Notes: generated from the sequence alone by a model not told the origin. Shown: positions 7,237 through 16,801, counted from the first letter of the stretch. The stretch: 39,709 nucleotides of DNA from Ignavibacterium sp. (GCA_025056745.1 JANWVQ010000059.1:1-39709), one strand, 5' to 3'. Numbers and translations are program-made.

Positions 7237-9623
7237 TGAAAAATTTTATACGAGCATTTATTTTATCCTTAACCTGTATAATTGTTGTTAAAGCTCAATT
7301 TAATGATATTAAAATATCCACCAATCCTGAAGATGTAGTTGAAAATTATTCATTTACGTTATCAATTGAGTTATTAGATGGTGAGCAGCCAGTTCAAGCA
7401 ATTATTTTCTATAGAACTTTTGGTGATATTGAATTTACATCCTTTGATATGACAATTCAAGGCAACAAACTTGTTGCACAATTTGAGCCCTCGAAAGTAA
7501 TCTCTCCATTTATTGAATGCTATGTTAATGTAATTAACTCTCAGGGTGTTCAGAAAATATATCCATCCGCGGCTTTGGAGACAAAGAATTTTATTAGAAT
7601 AAATGTGAACAAAAAGATCTCATCAGTTCAGGAAATAATAATTTTATCACCTACAGCTGATGAGGCTTTTACATTAGAGGAATTTTTCCTTGCCTTTTCT
7701 TTAATTAGAGTTTCAAAGGATGTAAATAAAAATTTAACAAAGGTTTTTATAAATGGAAATGATGTTAGTTCTTTACTTATTTTTTCAGATGATTTGGTTT
7801 TCATACCTCAAGGAAAAAACGAATTCTTAAACTTAGGAAAAAATTATCTTTCTATCTTTTTATATGATTTTGATGGTAAGCTTTTTAAGGAGATAGATTA
7901 TAGTTTTGATATTCTTAGTAAATCTCAAAAAGAGGAATTAGAGAAAATAAAATTTAAGTTAAATGGCTCTGCTGAATTAAATCTTGCAAATGAAAAATTG
8001 AGATTTGGTTCAGCAAATTACAATCGATTAAATTTATCATTACAAGGGAATTATGGGGAAATTTATTCCAATGCACAAGTTTATTTAACTAATGAAGAAA
8101 AATCATTTTTACAACCTCAAAATAGATTTTCTCTTCAAGTTTATAATGATTGGGCTAAGTTAAACTTCGGTGATCATTTCCCGGAATTTCCTTCTTTAAT
8201 TTTAAGTGGAAAAAGAGTTCGCGGTTTAAGCGCAAAACTATCATTAGGATTTTTTAATATTCAAACAACTTATGGAGAAATAACTCGCAAAATAGAAGGT
8301 GAATTAATTTCTTTAGTCAGACGTGATTCCATTGTTCTTGATCCTAATTTAATTCCTTTAGATTCCTCAAGATTTGGTCAACCTTTCGGAATTGTAAGAC
8401 TAGGAACCTATGGTAGAAAATTATTTGCTGTTCGTCCTTCTTTTGGAAGTGGTGAAAATTTCCAATTTGGAATTACTTATCTTCATTCGAAAGATGATGA
8501 AAAATCTGTTATCTTCAGTGCAAAGCCTAAAGAAAATCTTGTTTTAGGAACTGACTTTTTCTTAGGTTTTGATCAAAGAAGAATTCAACTGAACTTTCAA
8601 AGCGCCTTTAGTTTGTTGAATAAAGATATTGCATTGGGTAATATCTCTGATGCTACATTAGACTCCATAGCAAACAATAACAACATTGGAATTGATGTTA
8701 GCTTATTAAGAACAATCAGAGATATTTTAGGTAATTTCATAACCGTTAATCAATATCTTTCTCCAATAAATCCACAAGAACTTCCCAATTTAGCTGCTGA
8801 GGGAAGTTTAAGTGTAAATTACTTTGGAAATTACTTCAAAGGCACTTACTTATATAGAGGAAATGAATATACATCTTTTGGTCAGAATTATATTCGAACT
8901 GATATAAAAGGAATTCAATTATTAGATAGAATTTCATTATTTCAAAATAGAGTTTTTTTATCATTAAGTTATGAAAAATTGAATGATAATCTTCAGAATA
9001 CAAAAATTGCTACAACCACTTTCAATAATTATGAGGGTTCATTATCACTGTATTTAAGAAATGATTTTCCGATTGTAAATTTTTCTTATTCAAATTTTAA
9101 TACAAAAAATGATATTGATCCATCCACAAGAGATTCTGTCAGATTGAATAACATTTTAGACGAAAACACCAATGTTATTAATCTCTCTTCTTCGTATGAC
9201 TTTAATTTTTATCGTAAACATAAAATATCTTTAGGATACTTGAACTCCAAAAGAAACGATAATACGTTCAGAAGATCATCATCAAGTTTTAGTTCATTAA
9301 CTTTATCTATTCAAACTATTTGGGATTCAGATTTAGTATCTTTTATAAGCTCTAACATCAATAATTCGGAAATAATAAATCGCACTTTTGACTTTTTCTC
9401 ACTGACAATTGGTGGCAGACTCTCAATGCTTGAAAATAAATTGTTAAATTCAGTCTCTTTTGCAATTTTCTCCGGTGATTTTAAGCGTAATGTTTTAGAT
9501 GTTAATTCAAAATATCAAATAACTAATAATTTATCATCATTTTTTAATTTCAGATACATCATCAATTCAGGAAATTTGAAAGATGAGAGTTTATTAAACT
9601 TATTACTTAGATATGAATTTTAG
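7236..9623 (+). CDS. Outer-membrane beta-barrel protein with N-terminal Ig-like region
   Basis: A 795-residue exported protein. I choose the ATG at 7236 because it opens a clean signal peptide (MKNFIRAFILSLTCIIVVKAQ); an in-frame TTG 30 bases earlier would place polar residues before it. Residues about 22-125 look like an Ig-type domain (DVVENYSFTLSIELLDGEQP), then a mixed region to about 250. The remainder is made of alternating-polarity strands typical of an outer-membrane barrel and ends in LLLRYEF, a terminal aromatic residue that the BAM machinery recognizes. No TonB box or plug domain is seen. It overlaps the CHASE2 cyclase gene by 11 bases, implying translational coupling. It could act as the outer-membrane part of an envelope sensing unit with the FecR protein; that is inference. 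No named family is recognized. Confidence 0.75.
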   Translation: MKNFIRAFILSLTCIIVVKAQFNDIKISTNPEDVVENYSFTLSIELLDGEQPVQAIIFYRTFGDIEFTSFDMTIQGNKLVAQFEPSKVISPFIECYVNVINSQGVQKIYPSAALETKNFIRINVNKKISSVQEIIILSPTADEAFTLEEFFLAFSLIRVSKDVNKNLTKVFINGNDVSSLLIFSDDLVFIPQGKNEFLNLGKNYLSIFLYDFDGKLFKEIDYSFDILSKSQKEELEKIKFKLNGSAELNLANEKLRFGSANYNRLNLSLQGNYGEIYSNAQVYLTNEEKSFLQPQNRFSLQVYNDWAKLNFGDHFPEFPSLILSGKRVRGLSAKLSLGFFNIQTTYGEITRKIEGELISLVRRDSIVLDPNLIPLDSSRFGQPFGIVRLGTYGRKLFAVRPSFGSGENFQFGITYLHSKDDEKSVIFSAKPKENLVLGTDFFLGFDQRRIQLNFQSAFSLLNKDIALGNISDATLDSIANNNNIGIDVSLLRTIRDILGNFITVNQYLSPINPQELPNLAAEGSLSVNYFGNYFKGTYLYRGNEYTSFGQNYIRTDIKGIQLLDRISLFQNRVFLSLSYEKLNDNLQNTKIATTTFNNYEGSLSLYLRNDFPIVNFSYSNFNTKNDIDPSTRDSVRLNNILDENTNVINLSSSYDFNFYRKHKISLGYLNSKRNDNTFRRSSSSFSSLTLSIQTIWDSDLVSFISSNINNSEIINRTFDFFSLTIGGRLSMLENKLLNSVSFAIFSGDFKRNVLDVNSKYQITNNLSSFFNFRYIINSGNLKDESLLNLLLRYEF

Positions 9624-11793
9624 TAATAACTTCATCCTTCCAACATTTATTTCACTTTTGATAATCTTATTCGCAACGAACATTATAATTGAAAACTACA
9701 TAATTTCTTCTTTAGACAGTAAGCTGAAAGATTTGCATTTCAATCGAAGAGGGAAAATATTTGATTTAGAACAAAATAAAGTAGTAATTATAGGAATATC
9801 AAATAAGACATTAAAAGAACTTCCACCACCATACAATCAATGGCCAATTGCAAGGAATTTGTTTGCCAAGCTAATTAAAAATTTAAATGAGTCAGGTGTT
9901 AAAGTAATTGGAATTGATATTTTATTTAATGAAGAAGATAGGTATGATAAGAAAAACGATTCTCTTTTTTTATACGAAATTAAAAAATTGAATAATGTGG
10001 TATTAGCTGCGAAGTTAGATGAGTTAGATGAAAGATTTATCATTCAAAGCGAAGGCAATAAAAAAAAATATAATAATTATTTTTATGAAGGAGATGATGA
10101 TTTAATTGGATTTGTAAATGTTATCCCAGACTTCGATGGAATTATAAGACATTACTATCCAAAATATTACGATGTTTATTCTGAAAGAAACTTATCGACA
10201 TTTTCATTTAAGATATTTGAAAAATACCTGAAATTAGTTTCTAAAAATGATTCCAACTCGTTTCAAAAATATTTTGATGAAATAAAATTACACATTGAAA
10301 ATAAATCTCTCCTTATAAATTTTTATGGGCCCTCTAAAACATTTCCAACAATTGAACTTATCGATGTATTAGATGACGTTGAATTAAAGACCGTAACTGA
10401 AATTGAAACTGGAGAAGAAATAAACACTTGGGATGATTCACTGAGTGGATTGAAATACTCTGATTTATTCAAAGACAAAATAGTCTTAATTGGATCAATT
10501 GAACCAGAGGATAAAGATATTTATCCAGTTCCTATATCAGAGGAATCGCAAATGCAATTTGGTAATTTGATGTATGGGGTTGAAATTCACGCTAATGTTG
10601 TTCAAATGCTGGTTGATAAGAACTTAATAAAAAAAATTCCGAATTCAATTTTTACAATTCTGATTTTTATAACTGCTTTTTTACTTAATTACTTATTTGA
10701 TATTCAAAAGAGATGGAAGTTCAGCTCACTATTAGGAAATGAAATTTTGAATCTGATAGTCTTATCCTTGTTTCTTTATGGATTATATGAAACATCTTTT
10801 CAGCTATTCAAGCAAAATTATTTTTTAAGTGTGACAAGTTTAGGATTGACTGGCGTCTCAATCTATCTAACAAAATTGATTATTCATTATTTGAATGAAA
10901 GAAAACAAAAACTTATGATTAAAAATATGTTTAGTCATTATGTAAGTAGTAAAATTGTAGATGATTTAATAGCCAATCCACAAAAGTTAAAATTAGGTGG
11001 TGAAAGAAAGGTATTATCAATTCTTTTTAGTGACATTACAAACTTTACGACTTTATCAGAATCAATTGAGCCTGAAACTCTTGTGGAATTTATGAATGAT
11101 TATTTCGATAAAATGTCCGAGATAATTTTTATAAACAATGGAACACTCGATAAATTCGAAGGTGATGCTATAATGGCTTTTTGGAATGCTCCTATAAATG
11201 ATCCTAATCATACAACAAATGCTTTGAAATCTGCTTTAGAAATGAGAAGTCAAACAGAGAAAATAAATCAGGTCTGGAAAGAAAAGCTTAACTTTCATAT
11301 AAAAACGAGAATCGGGATTAATACGGGTGAAGCAATTGTTGGAAATATGGGTTCAAACAAAAAATTTGATTTTACTGTGATGGGAGATAATGTTAACATC
11401 TCCGCTCGATTAGAGGCTATTAATAAATTTTACGGCACTGATATTATCGTTTCAGAAAATACAATGATCGATAATAATGACAAATTTCTTTTCAGAGAAT
11501 TAGATTATCTTATTGTTAAAGGAAAAAGTAAGCCAATAAAAATTTATGAGCTAATTGGATTAATTGATGATAATTTTAACAATACTTGGAAAACAATTAT
11601 ACCTGAATTTGAAAATGCTTTAAAGTTTTATAGACAAAGAAAATTCAAAGAAGCGAAAGAAATATTTGAAAAAATCTTAAAAATCAAACCGGATGATAAA
11701 CCAACTTCATTATACATTCAGAGATGCGATAGCTTTATTCAAAATCCACCAGATGAATCGTGGGAAGGAATTTCTGAAGTATTGATTAAATAG
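9613..11793 (+). CDS. CHASE2-domain class III adenylate cyclase
   Basis: A 726-residue membrane-bound cyclase that would make cAMP in response to an extracytoplasmic signal. An N-terminal helix (about 8-26) is followed by a periplasmic CHASE2 sensor domain (about 30-335, with VVIIGISNKTL and VKVIGIDILF), three transmembrane helices (about 344-425), and a class III cyclase domain (about 465-645). The two metal-binding aspartates are D474 (FSDITNFT) and D518 (KFEGDAIMAFW). The purine-specifying pair K514 and D592 (VMGDNVN) indicates ATP rather than GTP, and the transition-state residues N595 and R599 are present, so it should be active. A short TPR-like tail (about 660-710) follows. It overlaps the barrel-protein gene by 11 bases and ends the FecR cluster. 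No cAMP receptor protein is encoded in the window. Confidence 0.93.
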   Translation: MNFSNNFILPTFISLLIILFATNIIIENYIISSLDSKLKDLHFNRRGKIFDLEQNKVVIIGISNKTLKELPPPYNQWPIARNLFAKLIKNLNESGVKVIGIDILFNEEDRYDKKNDSLFLYEIKKLNNVVLAAKLDELDERFIIQSEGNKKKYNNYFYEGDDDLIGFVNVIPDFDGIIRHYYPKYYDVYSERNLSTFSFKIFEKYLKLVSKNDSNSFQKYFDEIKLHIENKSLLINFYGPSKTFPTIELIDVLDDVELKTVTEIETGEEINTWDDSLSGLKYSDLFKDKIVLIGSIEPEDKDIYPVPISEESQMQFGNLMYGVEIHANVVQMLVDKNLIKKIPNSIFTILIFITAFLLNYLFDIQKRWKFSSLLGNEILNLIVLSLFLYGLYETSFQLFKQNYFLSVTSLGLTGVSIYLTKLIIHYLNERKQKLMIKNMFSHYVSSKIVDDLIANPQKLKLGGERKVLSILFSDITNFTTLSESIEPETLVEFMNDYFDKMSEIIFINNGTLDKFEGDAIMAFWNAPINDPNHTTNALKSALEMRSQTEKINQVWKEKLNFHIKTRIGINTGEAIVGNMGSNKKFDFTVMGDNVNISARLEAINKFYGTDIIVSENTMIDNNDKFLFRELDYLIVKGKSKPIKIYELIGLIDDNFNNTWKTIIPEFENALKFYRQRKFKEAKEIFEKILKIKPDDKPTSLYIQRCDSFIQNPPDESWEGISEVLIK

Positions 11794-11883
11794 CCAGTTC
11801 TGTTTATTGTATTAAATAACAATTATTTTAAATTTATTATGTATATTAAGTTCAGAAAAGTGCATAATAATAGAGGAGTAATT

Positions 11884-13527
11884 TTGAAAATAGTCAATAA
11901 AGTTATTGTTTCACTTGTTGTCTTTTTTATTTTATCTTGTAGCAAACCATTGTCCTCAGAATCTTTTATAAGAATTAATCAATTAGGTTTTAGACCTGAA
12001 GATCAAAAAACTGCAATTTTGATCTCAGCTGCTCCAATTACTGTTAAAGAATTTGTAATTAAAACAAAAAATGACAAAACTGTTTTTGAAAAAGATTTAT
12101 TGATTGACACAGCATTAAATTCTCATTTTAAGTATTCAGCAAGATTAGATTTTTCTGAATTCAAACAGCAAGGCGAGTATTATATCCAAATAAATAACAT
12201 TCGTTCTAAAATTTTTAGAATTAGGAATAATATTTACAATCAAGTAAGAGATTCATTGAGTTTATTTTTTCGGGTTCAACGATGTGGTCCTACAAAACCA
12301 TTTCTACATCAACCTTGTCACTTACAAGATGCAACTGAAGTTATCGGTTACAGTAAAACATCGCCTGTTGATTTAACAGGAGGTTGGCACGATGCTGGTG
12401 ATTATACAAAATTTTTATTTACAACTGCTTTTACTACTTATATGATGTTATTTGCCTATGAGTTTGATCCACAAAAATTCAATTATGATTTAGATAAAAA
12501 TTCTGTCCCTGATATTCTTGAAGAAGCTCGTGTAGGATTAGATTTTTTATTAAGATGTGATTTCGCTGATGATGCTTTTATAACTCAAGTTCAAGATGAT
12601 AGAGATCATACTGTTGGATGGAGAATGCCAGAGAATGATACTCTTACTTTCAACCGTCCCGCATTCGTTAAAATGAATAGAAGTCAAATTGGTATTTATG
12701 CAGCCACAATGGCTATTGCAAATAGAATATGGAAATCAAAATTCTTTGATTATGAATTCGCTGAAAAATGCCTAAAGTCTGGAATTAAAATTTTTGAACT
12801 AAGAGATAAAATAATAGATTATAAAGATGAAGCTAAATATTATCCTGATACTATTTATATCGGTGAATTAGCCTTGGGGGCTGCAGAGTTATTTTTTTCA
12901 ACGAATAATAAGAAATATCAAATTTTAGCTTTGGAATATGGCAGGAAAACAGAACCTGATTTTTGGTGGAGCTGGGGTGATTTTAACGCACTTGCTTTTT
13001 ACAAGCTTAGTAGTATTGATTATTCTTTTACAAATCAAATCAGAAAAAACTTAGAACAATTTCGTCAAAATTCGAGGAATAATTTTTTTAATGAACCATT
13101 AAGCTATAGTTGGGGTACAACTACTTCATTTTTAGGAGTAGCACTACAAGCGATTCTTTATAAAAAATTAACCAACAATTCAGAGTTTGATAGTTTAATT
13201 TACAACTGCAGAGATTTTGTCCTTGGAAGAAATCCCTGGGGGATGAGTTTTATTTATGGAATAGGACATTCATATCCTAAAAAGATTCACTCTCAAATAG
13301 CATATTTTCTTAAAGGATATCTACCCGGTGCACTTGTTGGAGGACCCTCTCCTAGTTCAGTTTTTGAAGGAAGGAATATTGAACGAAATTCTCAATTAAG
13401 TAAATTTGATTATAAAAATATCATTTATTTTGATTCATTCGACAATTATGTTAATAATGAACCAACAATAACTGGTAACGTAACTGCTTTATTTGTCTAT
13501 GGTTACTTCTGTTCATCTAATAATTGA
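11884..13527 (+). CDS. GH9-family glycosidase lipoprotein (endoglucanase-like)
   Basis: A 547-residue family 9 glycoside hydrolase, most likely cutting beta-1,4 glucans or a related polysaccharide at the cell surface or in the periplasm. I choose the TTG at 11884: a GAGGAG ribosome site lies just before it and it opens a lipoprotein signal with a lipobox ending at C19 (FFILSC). An upstream ATG would add 15 charged residues that spoil the signal. An N-terminal Ig-like domain (about 27-120, FIRINQLGFRPEDQK) leads into the alpha/alpha barrel. GGWHDAGDYTKF carries the aspartates D170 and D173, the base pair of GH9, and the acid is probably E526 in NEPTITGN. LGRNPWGMSFIYGIG is the usual late motif. 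Activity on cellulose is not proven by sequence; it may trim the polymer made by the downstream synthase operon. Confidence 0.9.
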   Translation: MKIVNKVIVSLVVFFILSCSKPLSSESFIRINQLGFRPEDQKTAILISAAPITVKEFVIKTKNDKTVFEKDLLIDTALNSHFKYSARLDFSEFKQQGEYYIQINNIRSKIFRIRNNIYNQVRDSLSLFFRVQRCGPTKPFLHQPCHLQDATEVIGYSKTSPVDLTGGWHDAGDYTKFLFTTAFTTYMMLFAYEFDPQKFNYDLDKNSVPDILEEARVGLDFLLRCDFADDAFITQVQDDRDHTVGWRMPENDTLTFNRPAFVKMNRSQIGIYAATMAIANRIWKSKFFDYEFAEKCLKSGIKIFELRDKIIDYKDEAKYYPDTIYIGELALGAAELFFSTNNKKYQILALEYGRKTEPDFWWSWGDFNALAFYKLSSIDYSFTNQIRKNLEQFRQNSRNNFFNEPLSYSWGTTTSFLGVALQAILYKKLTNNSEFDSLIYNCRDFVLGRNPWGMSFIYGIGHSYPKKIHSQIAYFLKGYLPGALVGGPSPSSVFEGRNIERNSQLSKFDYKNIIYFDSFDNYVNNEPTITGNVTALFVYGYFCSSNN

Positions 13528-13537
13528 AATTTGTAAT

Positions 13538-13572
13538 AAAATGAGTCAAAGTTAATTTTTATGGCTCATTTT
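13538..13572 (+). terminator. Weak terminator-like hairpin after the GH9 gene
   Basis: AAAATGAGTCA (13538-13548) can pair with TGGCTCATTTT (13562-13572) with one G-T wobble and a 13-base loop, 10 bases after the GH9 stop. A second A/T-rich hairpin (AAAAAATG at 13600-13607 with CATTTTTT at 13617-13624) follows before the next gene. Neither has a strong G/C core, so termination is plausible but unproven. They suggest that the following operon has its own promoter in the 143-base gap. Confidence 0.45.
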
Positions 13573-13670
13573 GATACGCTTAAATGATTTGAGCATTGAA
13601 AAAAATGAAAAAATCGCATTTTTTAATGGTATGATGATTGCTTATTATCAAAAAAATTATAGGTTTTAAA

Positions 13671-14918
13671 ATGAAAAGGTCTGTAAGACTAATTCCATCT
13701 GGTATTCAGTTAGTAGATAGCACTTGGGGCGGTTTCTACAAAGGTGGAACTTATCTATTAGTCGGAGAAAGAAAAACAGGGAAGACTTTGATTTGTATTC
13801 AATATGCCTATGAAGCTGCTAAACAAAGAGGAACTTGTTTATTTTTTACAAATGCTCGACCAAAAGATATAATTATCCAAGCTGCATCAATTGATATTGA
13901 TTTAGAAGATTATATTAATCAAAATAAAATAATAGTCGTACGAGTTGCGCCTCCAAATGATTTCTATGGATTTTCAGATAAAGATAATTTATTGACAGAA
14001 TATTTAGTTGATATTGAAAACCTCGTAAATCAATACAATCCAACCAGATTAGTTTTTGATGAAATAACACCTTATGTTGATTATCAAGATACAAATAAAT
14101 TGAAAGCAGTTTTTACTTCAACCTTTGAAAGAATTGAAGATCGAGGAATAACAAGTCTTTTAGTTTTAAGAGAACCTGCTTCAATAGAAGCTCAGCTTAT
14201 ATTTAATGTGTTAGGCTCATTTGCTACAGGTGTTATTCAGCTCTATAAGTCAACAGATGAAAGTGGTATTGTTCGTGGTGGTGTTATGGATATTCAACCA
14301 AATGTTGGACATAGCGAAGGGAGATTTAAGGCAAACTATTCTATTGAACCGTATAAAGGAGTTGTAACTCACTTTAAGTTACCAAAAAATAAAGAAACCG
14401 AAACGGAAAAATTATCTTCTTTGAAAAGAAATAACGGTTTTGCAACTTTATCTGAAATTGATAATAAAAATACAGTTGAAGAATTAACCAATGTTTATTC
14501 TTTAGATGAATTTAAATTGCTCGTTAATAATCATATAGCGATGAATAAAACCACAGGTCAAGTATTCTCTTTAATCTCATTTAAATTGGTTGACCCTGAA
14601 CTTAAACAATCATCATTAACATTAAATCAGTTAAAAAATGTAATTAAAATATCTATCGACAGAAAAGATAAAATGTGCGTAATTAATGATGTTATATTGG
14701 TTTTGTTCTTAAAAGAGGATATAAAATTATTAAACAACTTATTAGCTAAAATTAAATCAAATTTACCATCAGATGATGCTGACGAACGAGAAACAATGGC
14801 CAAGGATGTTGTATTTAGAGTAATTACTGTTAATGAATCATTTAAAGATGCAGATGATATGATTGCAAATATCTCTTCAACAGATGAAGTCTTCAAGGGC
14901 ATAATATTTAAAAATTAA
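13671..14918 (+). CDS. KaiC/RAD55-like ATPase with C-terminal GGDEF-like domain
   Basis: A 415-residue cytoplasmic protein starting at the ATG at 13671 (MKRSVRLIPSG); an in-frame TTG 33 bases upstream is less likely. Residues 1-240 form a RecA-fold KaiC-type ATPase: the entry motif IPSGIQLVDSTWGGFYKGG, Walker A GERKTGKT (32-39) and Walker B RLVFDE (126-131). Such single-domain KaiC relatives often act as regulatory switches rather than clocks. Residues about 268-415 look like a nucleotide-cyclase/GGDEF fold (SLDEFKLLVNNHI at the start, then a strand pair near 338-347), but the GGDEF loop itself is replaced by CVINDVILVL, so it cannot make c-di-GMP by the known mechanism. It starts a six-gene rightward set and lies 23 bases before a GT2 polysaccharide synthase, which suggests it controls that enzyme. 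The tail assignment is by eye and less certain. Confidence 0.82.
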   Translation: MKRSVRLIPSGIQLVDSTWGGFYKGGTYLLVGERKTGKTLICIQYAYEAAKQRGTCLFFTNARPKDIIIQAASIDIDLEDYINQNKIIVVRVAPPNDFYGFSDKDNLLTEYLVDIENLVNQYNPTRLVFDEITPYVDYQDTNKLKAVFTSTFERIEDRGITSLLVLREPASIEAQLIFNVLGSFATGVIQLYKSTDESGIVRGGVMDIQPNVGHSEGRFKANYSIEPYKGVVTHFKLPKNKETETEKLSSLKRNNGFATLSEIDNKNTVEELTNVYSLDEFKLLVNNHIAMNKTTGQVFSLISFKLVDPELKQSSLTLNQLKNVIKISIDRKDKMCVINDVILVLFLKEDIKLLNNLLAKIKSNLPSDDADERETMAKDVVFRVITVNESFKDADDMIANISSTDEVFKGIIFKN

Positions 14919-14941
14919 TTACAAAATATCATTATATTAAA

Positions 14942-16348
14942 ATGGCTGAGGAAGTAAAAAATTTAAGGAAAGAGATAAGGGTATTTCCTTACCCTAAAGA
15001 CGATATGAAGGAAATTGATCCAAAGAAAAAATATTTAAGAAGAATTATAGTAAGTGGGACTCTTTCTTTAATTCTAATTTTACTTATTTATTTTACAATG
15101 CCATATACAATACTGGGATTTAGCTCTCTTATTGAATATTCTGTTATTGTTGCTTTAATGTTAGTTATGTTAATTCTTCTATTTAGGTATTTTTCATTAT
15201 TAGTCTTGTCCTACTTAAATAACAATGAGTACACATTTAATACATCTCCAGAAATCAATCCATTTGTTTCAATTATAGTTCCAATTTATAACGAAGATAA
15301 GGTCTTAAAAGATTCTATTGAATCATTGTTGAATTTAGATTATGATAATTATGAAATTATAATGGTTAACGATGGTTCAACAGATAATACACTTGAAGTA
15401 GCTGAAGCATTAGTAGGAGTTCATAAGGGCAGATATTCTGATATTAAAGTAACGCTCATAAATAAACAAAATGCAGGTAAAGCAATAGCATTAAATACAG
15501 GTATATCTGTATCTCAAGCAGAATTTGTTTTATGTATGGATGCTGATTCAAAATTATCTCCAAACTGTTTGAAAGTTGGTATGCGTCACTTTAACGATCC
15601 TAAAGTTGGTGCAGTAGCTGGTAATGTCAAAGTTTTGAATAGAAAGAGATTTTTAACTGATCTTCAAGCGTTGGAATATATTGAAGGTTTGAATATGGCT
15701 CGTGCTGCTCAGAGCTACTTGAGGTTAGTAAACATAATACCAGGTCCAATAGGAATATTCAGAAAGAAAGCATTAGAATCTGCTGGCTATTATTCTGATG
15801 ATACATTTGCTGAAGATGCTGATCTTACATTAAAAATTCTATCTGCTGGTTGGAAAATTTATTATGAGCCTCTCGCTATATCTTATACCCAAGCCCCTAT
15901 AACATTACAACAACTTATAAAACAAAGATATAGATGGACAAGAGGAATTTTACAGTCTTTAAGGAAACATAAAAGTTCTGTTTTTACTTCAAAAAGTCCA
16001 TCAATTGGTTATACATTCATTATAATGTTTATGTTCTATGAAGCTTTAATTTGGCCAGTTATGAATATTGCTGCCAACGCTTTTTTCATTTTTGCAGCTC
16101 TATATTTTGGAATTTCAAGCCTATTATTTTACTGGTGGGCTGGATTAGCAATTTTGGATCTTGCTGCTGCACTTTATTGTATTGCAGTTGAAAAGGAGGA
16201 ATTTAGATTAGTTTGGTATGCAATAATTTATAGAATGGTATTTATACTAATAATCGATATAAGTAAAGCGATGTCAACTATTGAAGAATTTCTTGGTATA
16301 AAAATGTCTTGGGGAAAATTAGAACGTCAAGCAAATCTAACAGCATAA
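14942..16348 (+). CDS. Membrane GT2 processive polysaccharide synthase (PgaC/NodC/hyaluronan-synthase type)
   Basis: A 468-residue inner-membrane glycosyltransferase that would polymerize a nucleotide-sugar donor and pass the chain through the membrane. Two N-terminal helices (about 34-55 and 64-92) precede the GT-A domain (about 105-345). All processive GT2 motifs are present: SIIVPIYNE, D144 (VNDGST), D200-x-D202 (MDADS), the catalytic aspartate D292 (FAEDADL) and QRYRW (328-332) for acceptor binding. Further helices follow at about 357-445. The pattern is closest by eye to poly-N-acetylglucosamine and chitin/hyaluronan synthases, but the sugar cannot be read from sequence. No PilZ domain is attached. 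It is the second gene of the operon, between the KaiC-like ATPase and a small Pro-rich membrane protein, with a deacetylase-fold protein next, much as pgaC pairs with pgaB. Confidence 0.92.
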   Translation: MAEEVKNLRKEIRVFPYPKDDMKEIDPKKKYLRRIIVSGTLSLILILLIYFTMPYTILGFSSLIEYSVIVALMLVMLILLFRYFSLLVLSYLNNNEYTFNTSPEINPFVSIIVPIYNEDKVLKDSIESLLNLDYDNYEIIMVNDGSTDNTLEVAEALVGVHKGRYSDIKVTLINKQNAGKAIALNTGISVSQAEFVLCMDADSKLSPNCLKVGMRHFNDPKVGAVAGNVKVLNRKRFLTDLQALEYIEGLNMARAAQSYLRLVNIIPGPIGIFRKKALESAGYYSDDTFAEDADLTLKILSAGWKIYYEPLAISYTQAPITLQQLIKQRYRWTRGILQSLRKHKSSVFTSKSPSIGYTFIIMFMFYEALIWPVMNIAANAFFIFAALYFGISSLLFYWWAGLAILDLAAALYCIAVEKEEFRLVWYAIIYRMVFILIIDISKAMSTIEEFLGIKMSWGKLERQANLTA

Positions 16349-16360
16349 ATAGGAGTAGAA

Positions 16361-16801
16361 ATGGAACTAATACCAATTTTATCAATGATCATACTGGTTG
16401 CAACAATTTCAACATTTATACTTGCAATTGGTTCATATATTTTATACAAAGTAAGAGAGAGGAAAGCACAAGCTGCTTCAGTACAAAGACCAGCAGTTTA
16501 TCAAGCTGAAGTTATAAGTCCAATAAGTATTCCAGCTGAAGCTCAGGGAACTCAGTTTCAACCATATTCTGAAGTTAGGCCAGTTTACTCACAAGAATCA
16601 TATATTCCATCTGATGAACTTCATTATGGTCAGGAACCCGCACCAGCCGCTTATAATCCGCAACCTCGTCCATTTACTGGAACAGGCGGGCAAACTCAAA
16701 GAGCTAAAACTACGGACGAAAATAAATATATGAAGTATACATCTGAAGGATATATTCCTCCATCTGCAGATAAAAAATCTGGAACTGCAAAGTGGAAGTA
16801 G
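16361..16801 (+). CDS. Small single-helix membrane protein with Pro-rich tail
   Basis: A 146-residue protein of unknown function. A good ribosome site (AGGAG at 16351-16355) precedes the ATG. One transmembrane helix (about 6-29, ILSMIILVATISTFILAIGS) is followed by a basic stop-transfer stretch (KVRERK), so the rest should lie in the cytoplasm. The tail (35-146) is low in complexity and rich in Pro, Gln, Tyr and Ala (EPAPAAYNPQPRPFTGTGG) and probably disordered. It starts 12 bases after the synthase gene and overlaps the deacetylase-like gene by 10 bases, so it is surely made with both. By position it may be an accessory or scaffolding subunit of the polysaccharide synthase, as small membrane proteins are in other synthase-dependent systems. 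No family is recognized. Confidence 0.75.
   Translation: MELIPILSMIILVATISTFILAIGSYILYKVRERKAQAASVQRPAVYQAEVISPISIPAEAQGTQFQPYSEVRPVYSQESYIPSDELHYGQEPAPAAYNPQPRPFTGTGGQTQRAKTTDENKYMKYTSEGYIPPSADKKSGTAKWK

Noticed and set aside
11839-11883. ATG start 45 bases upstream for the GH9 gene
   Set aside because: It adds 15 charged residues before the lipoprotein signal, whereas the TTG at 11884 has a good GAGGAG site.
16681-16801. Frameshift joining the small Pro-rich protein to the deacetylase-like protein
   Set aside because: The Pro-rich protein has its own helix and stop, the next gene has its own anchor helix, and a 10-base overlap is ordinary coupling.
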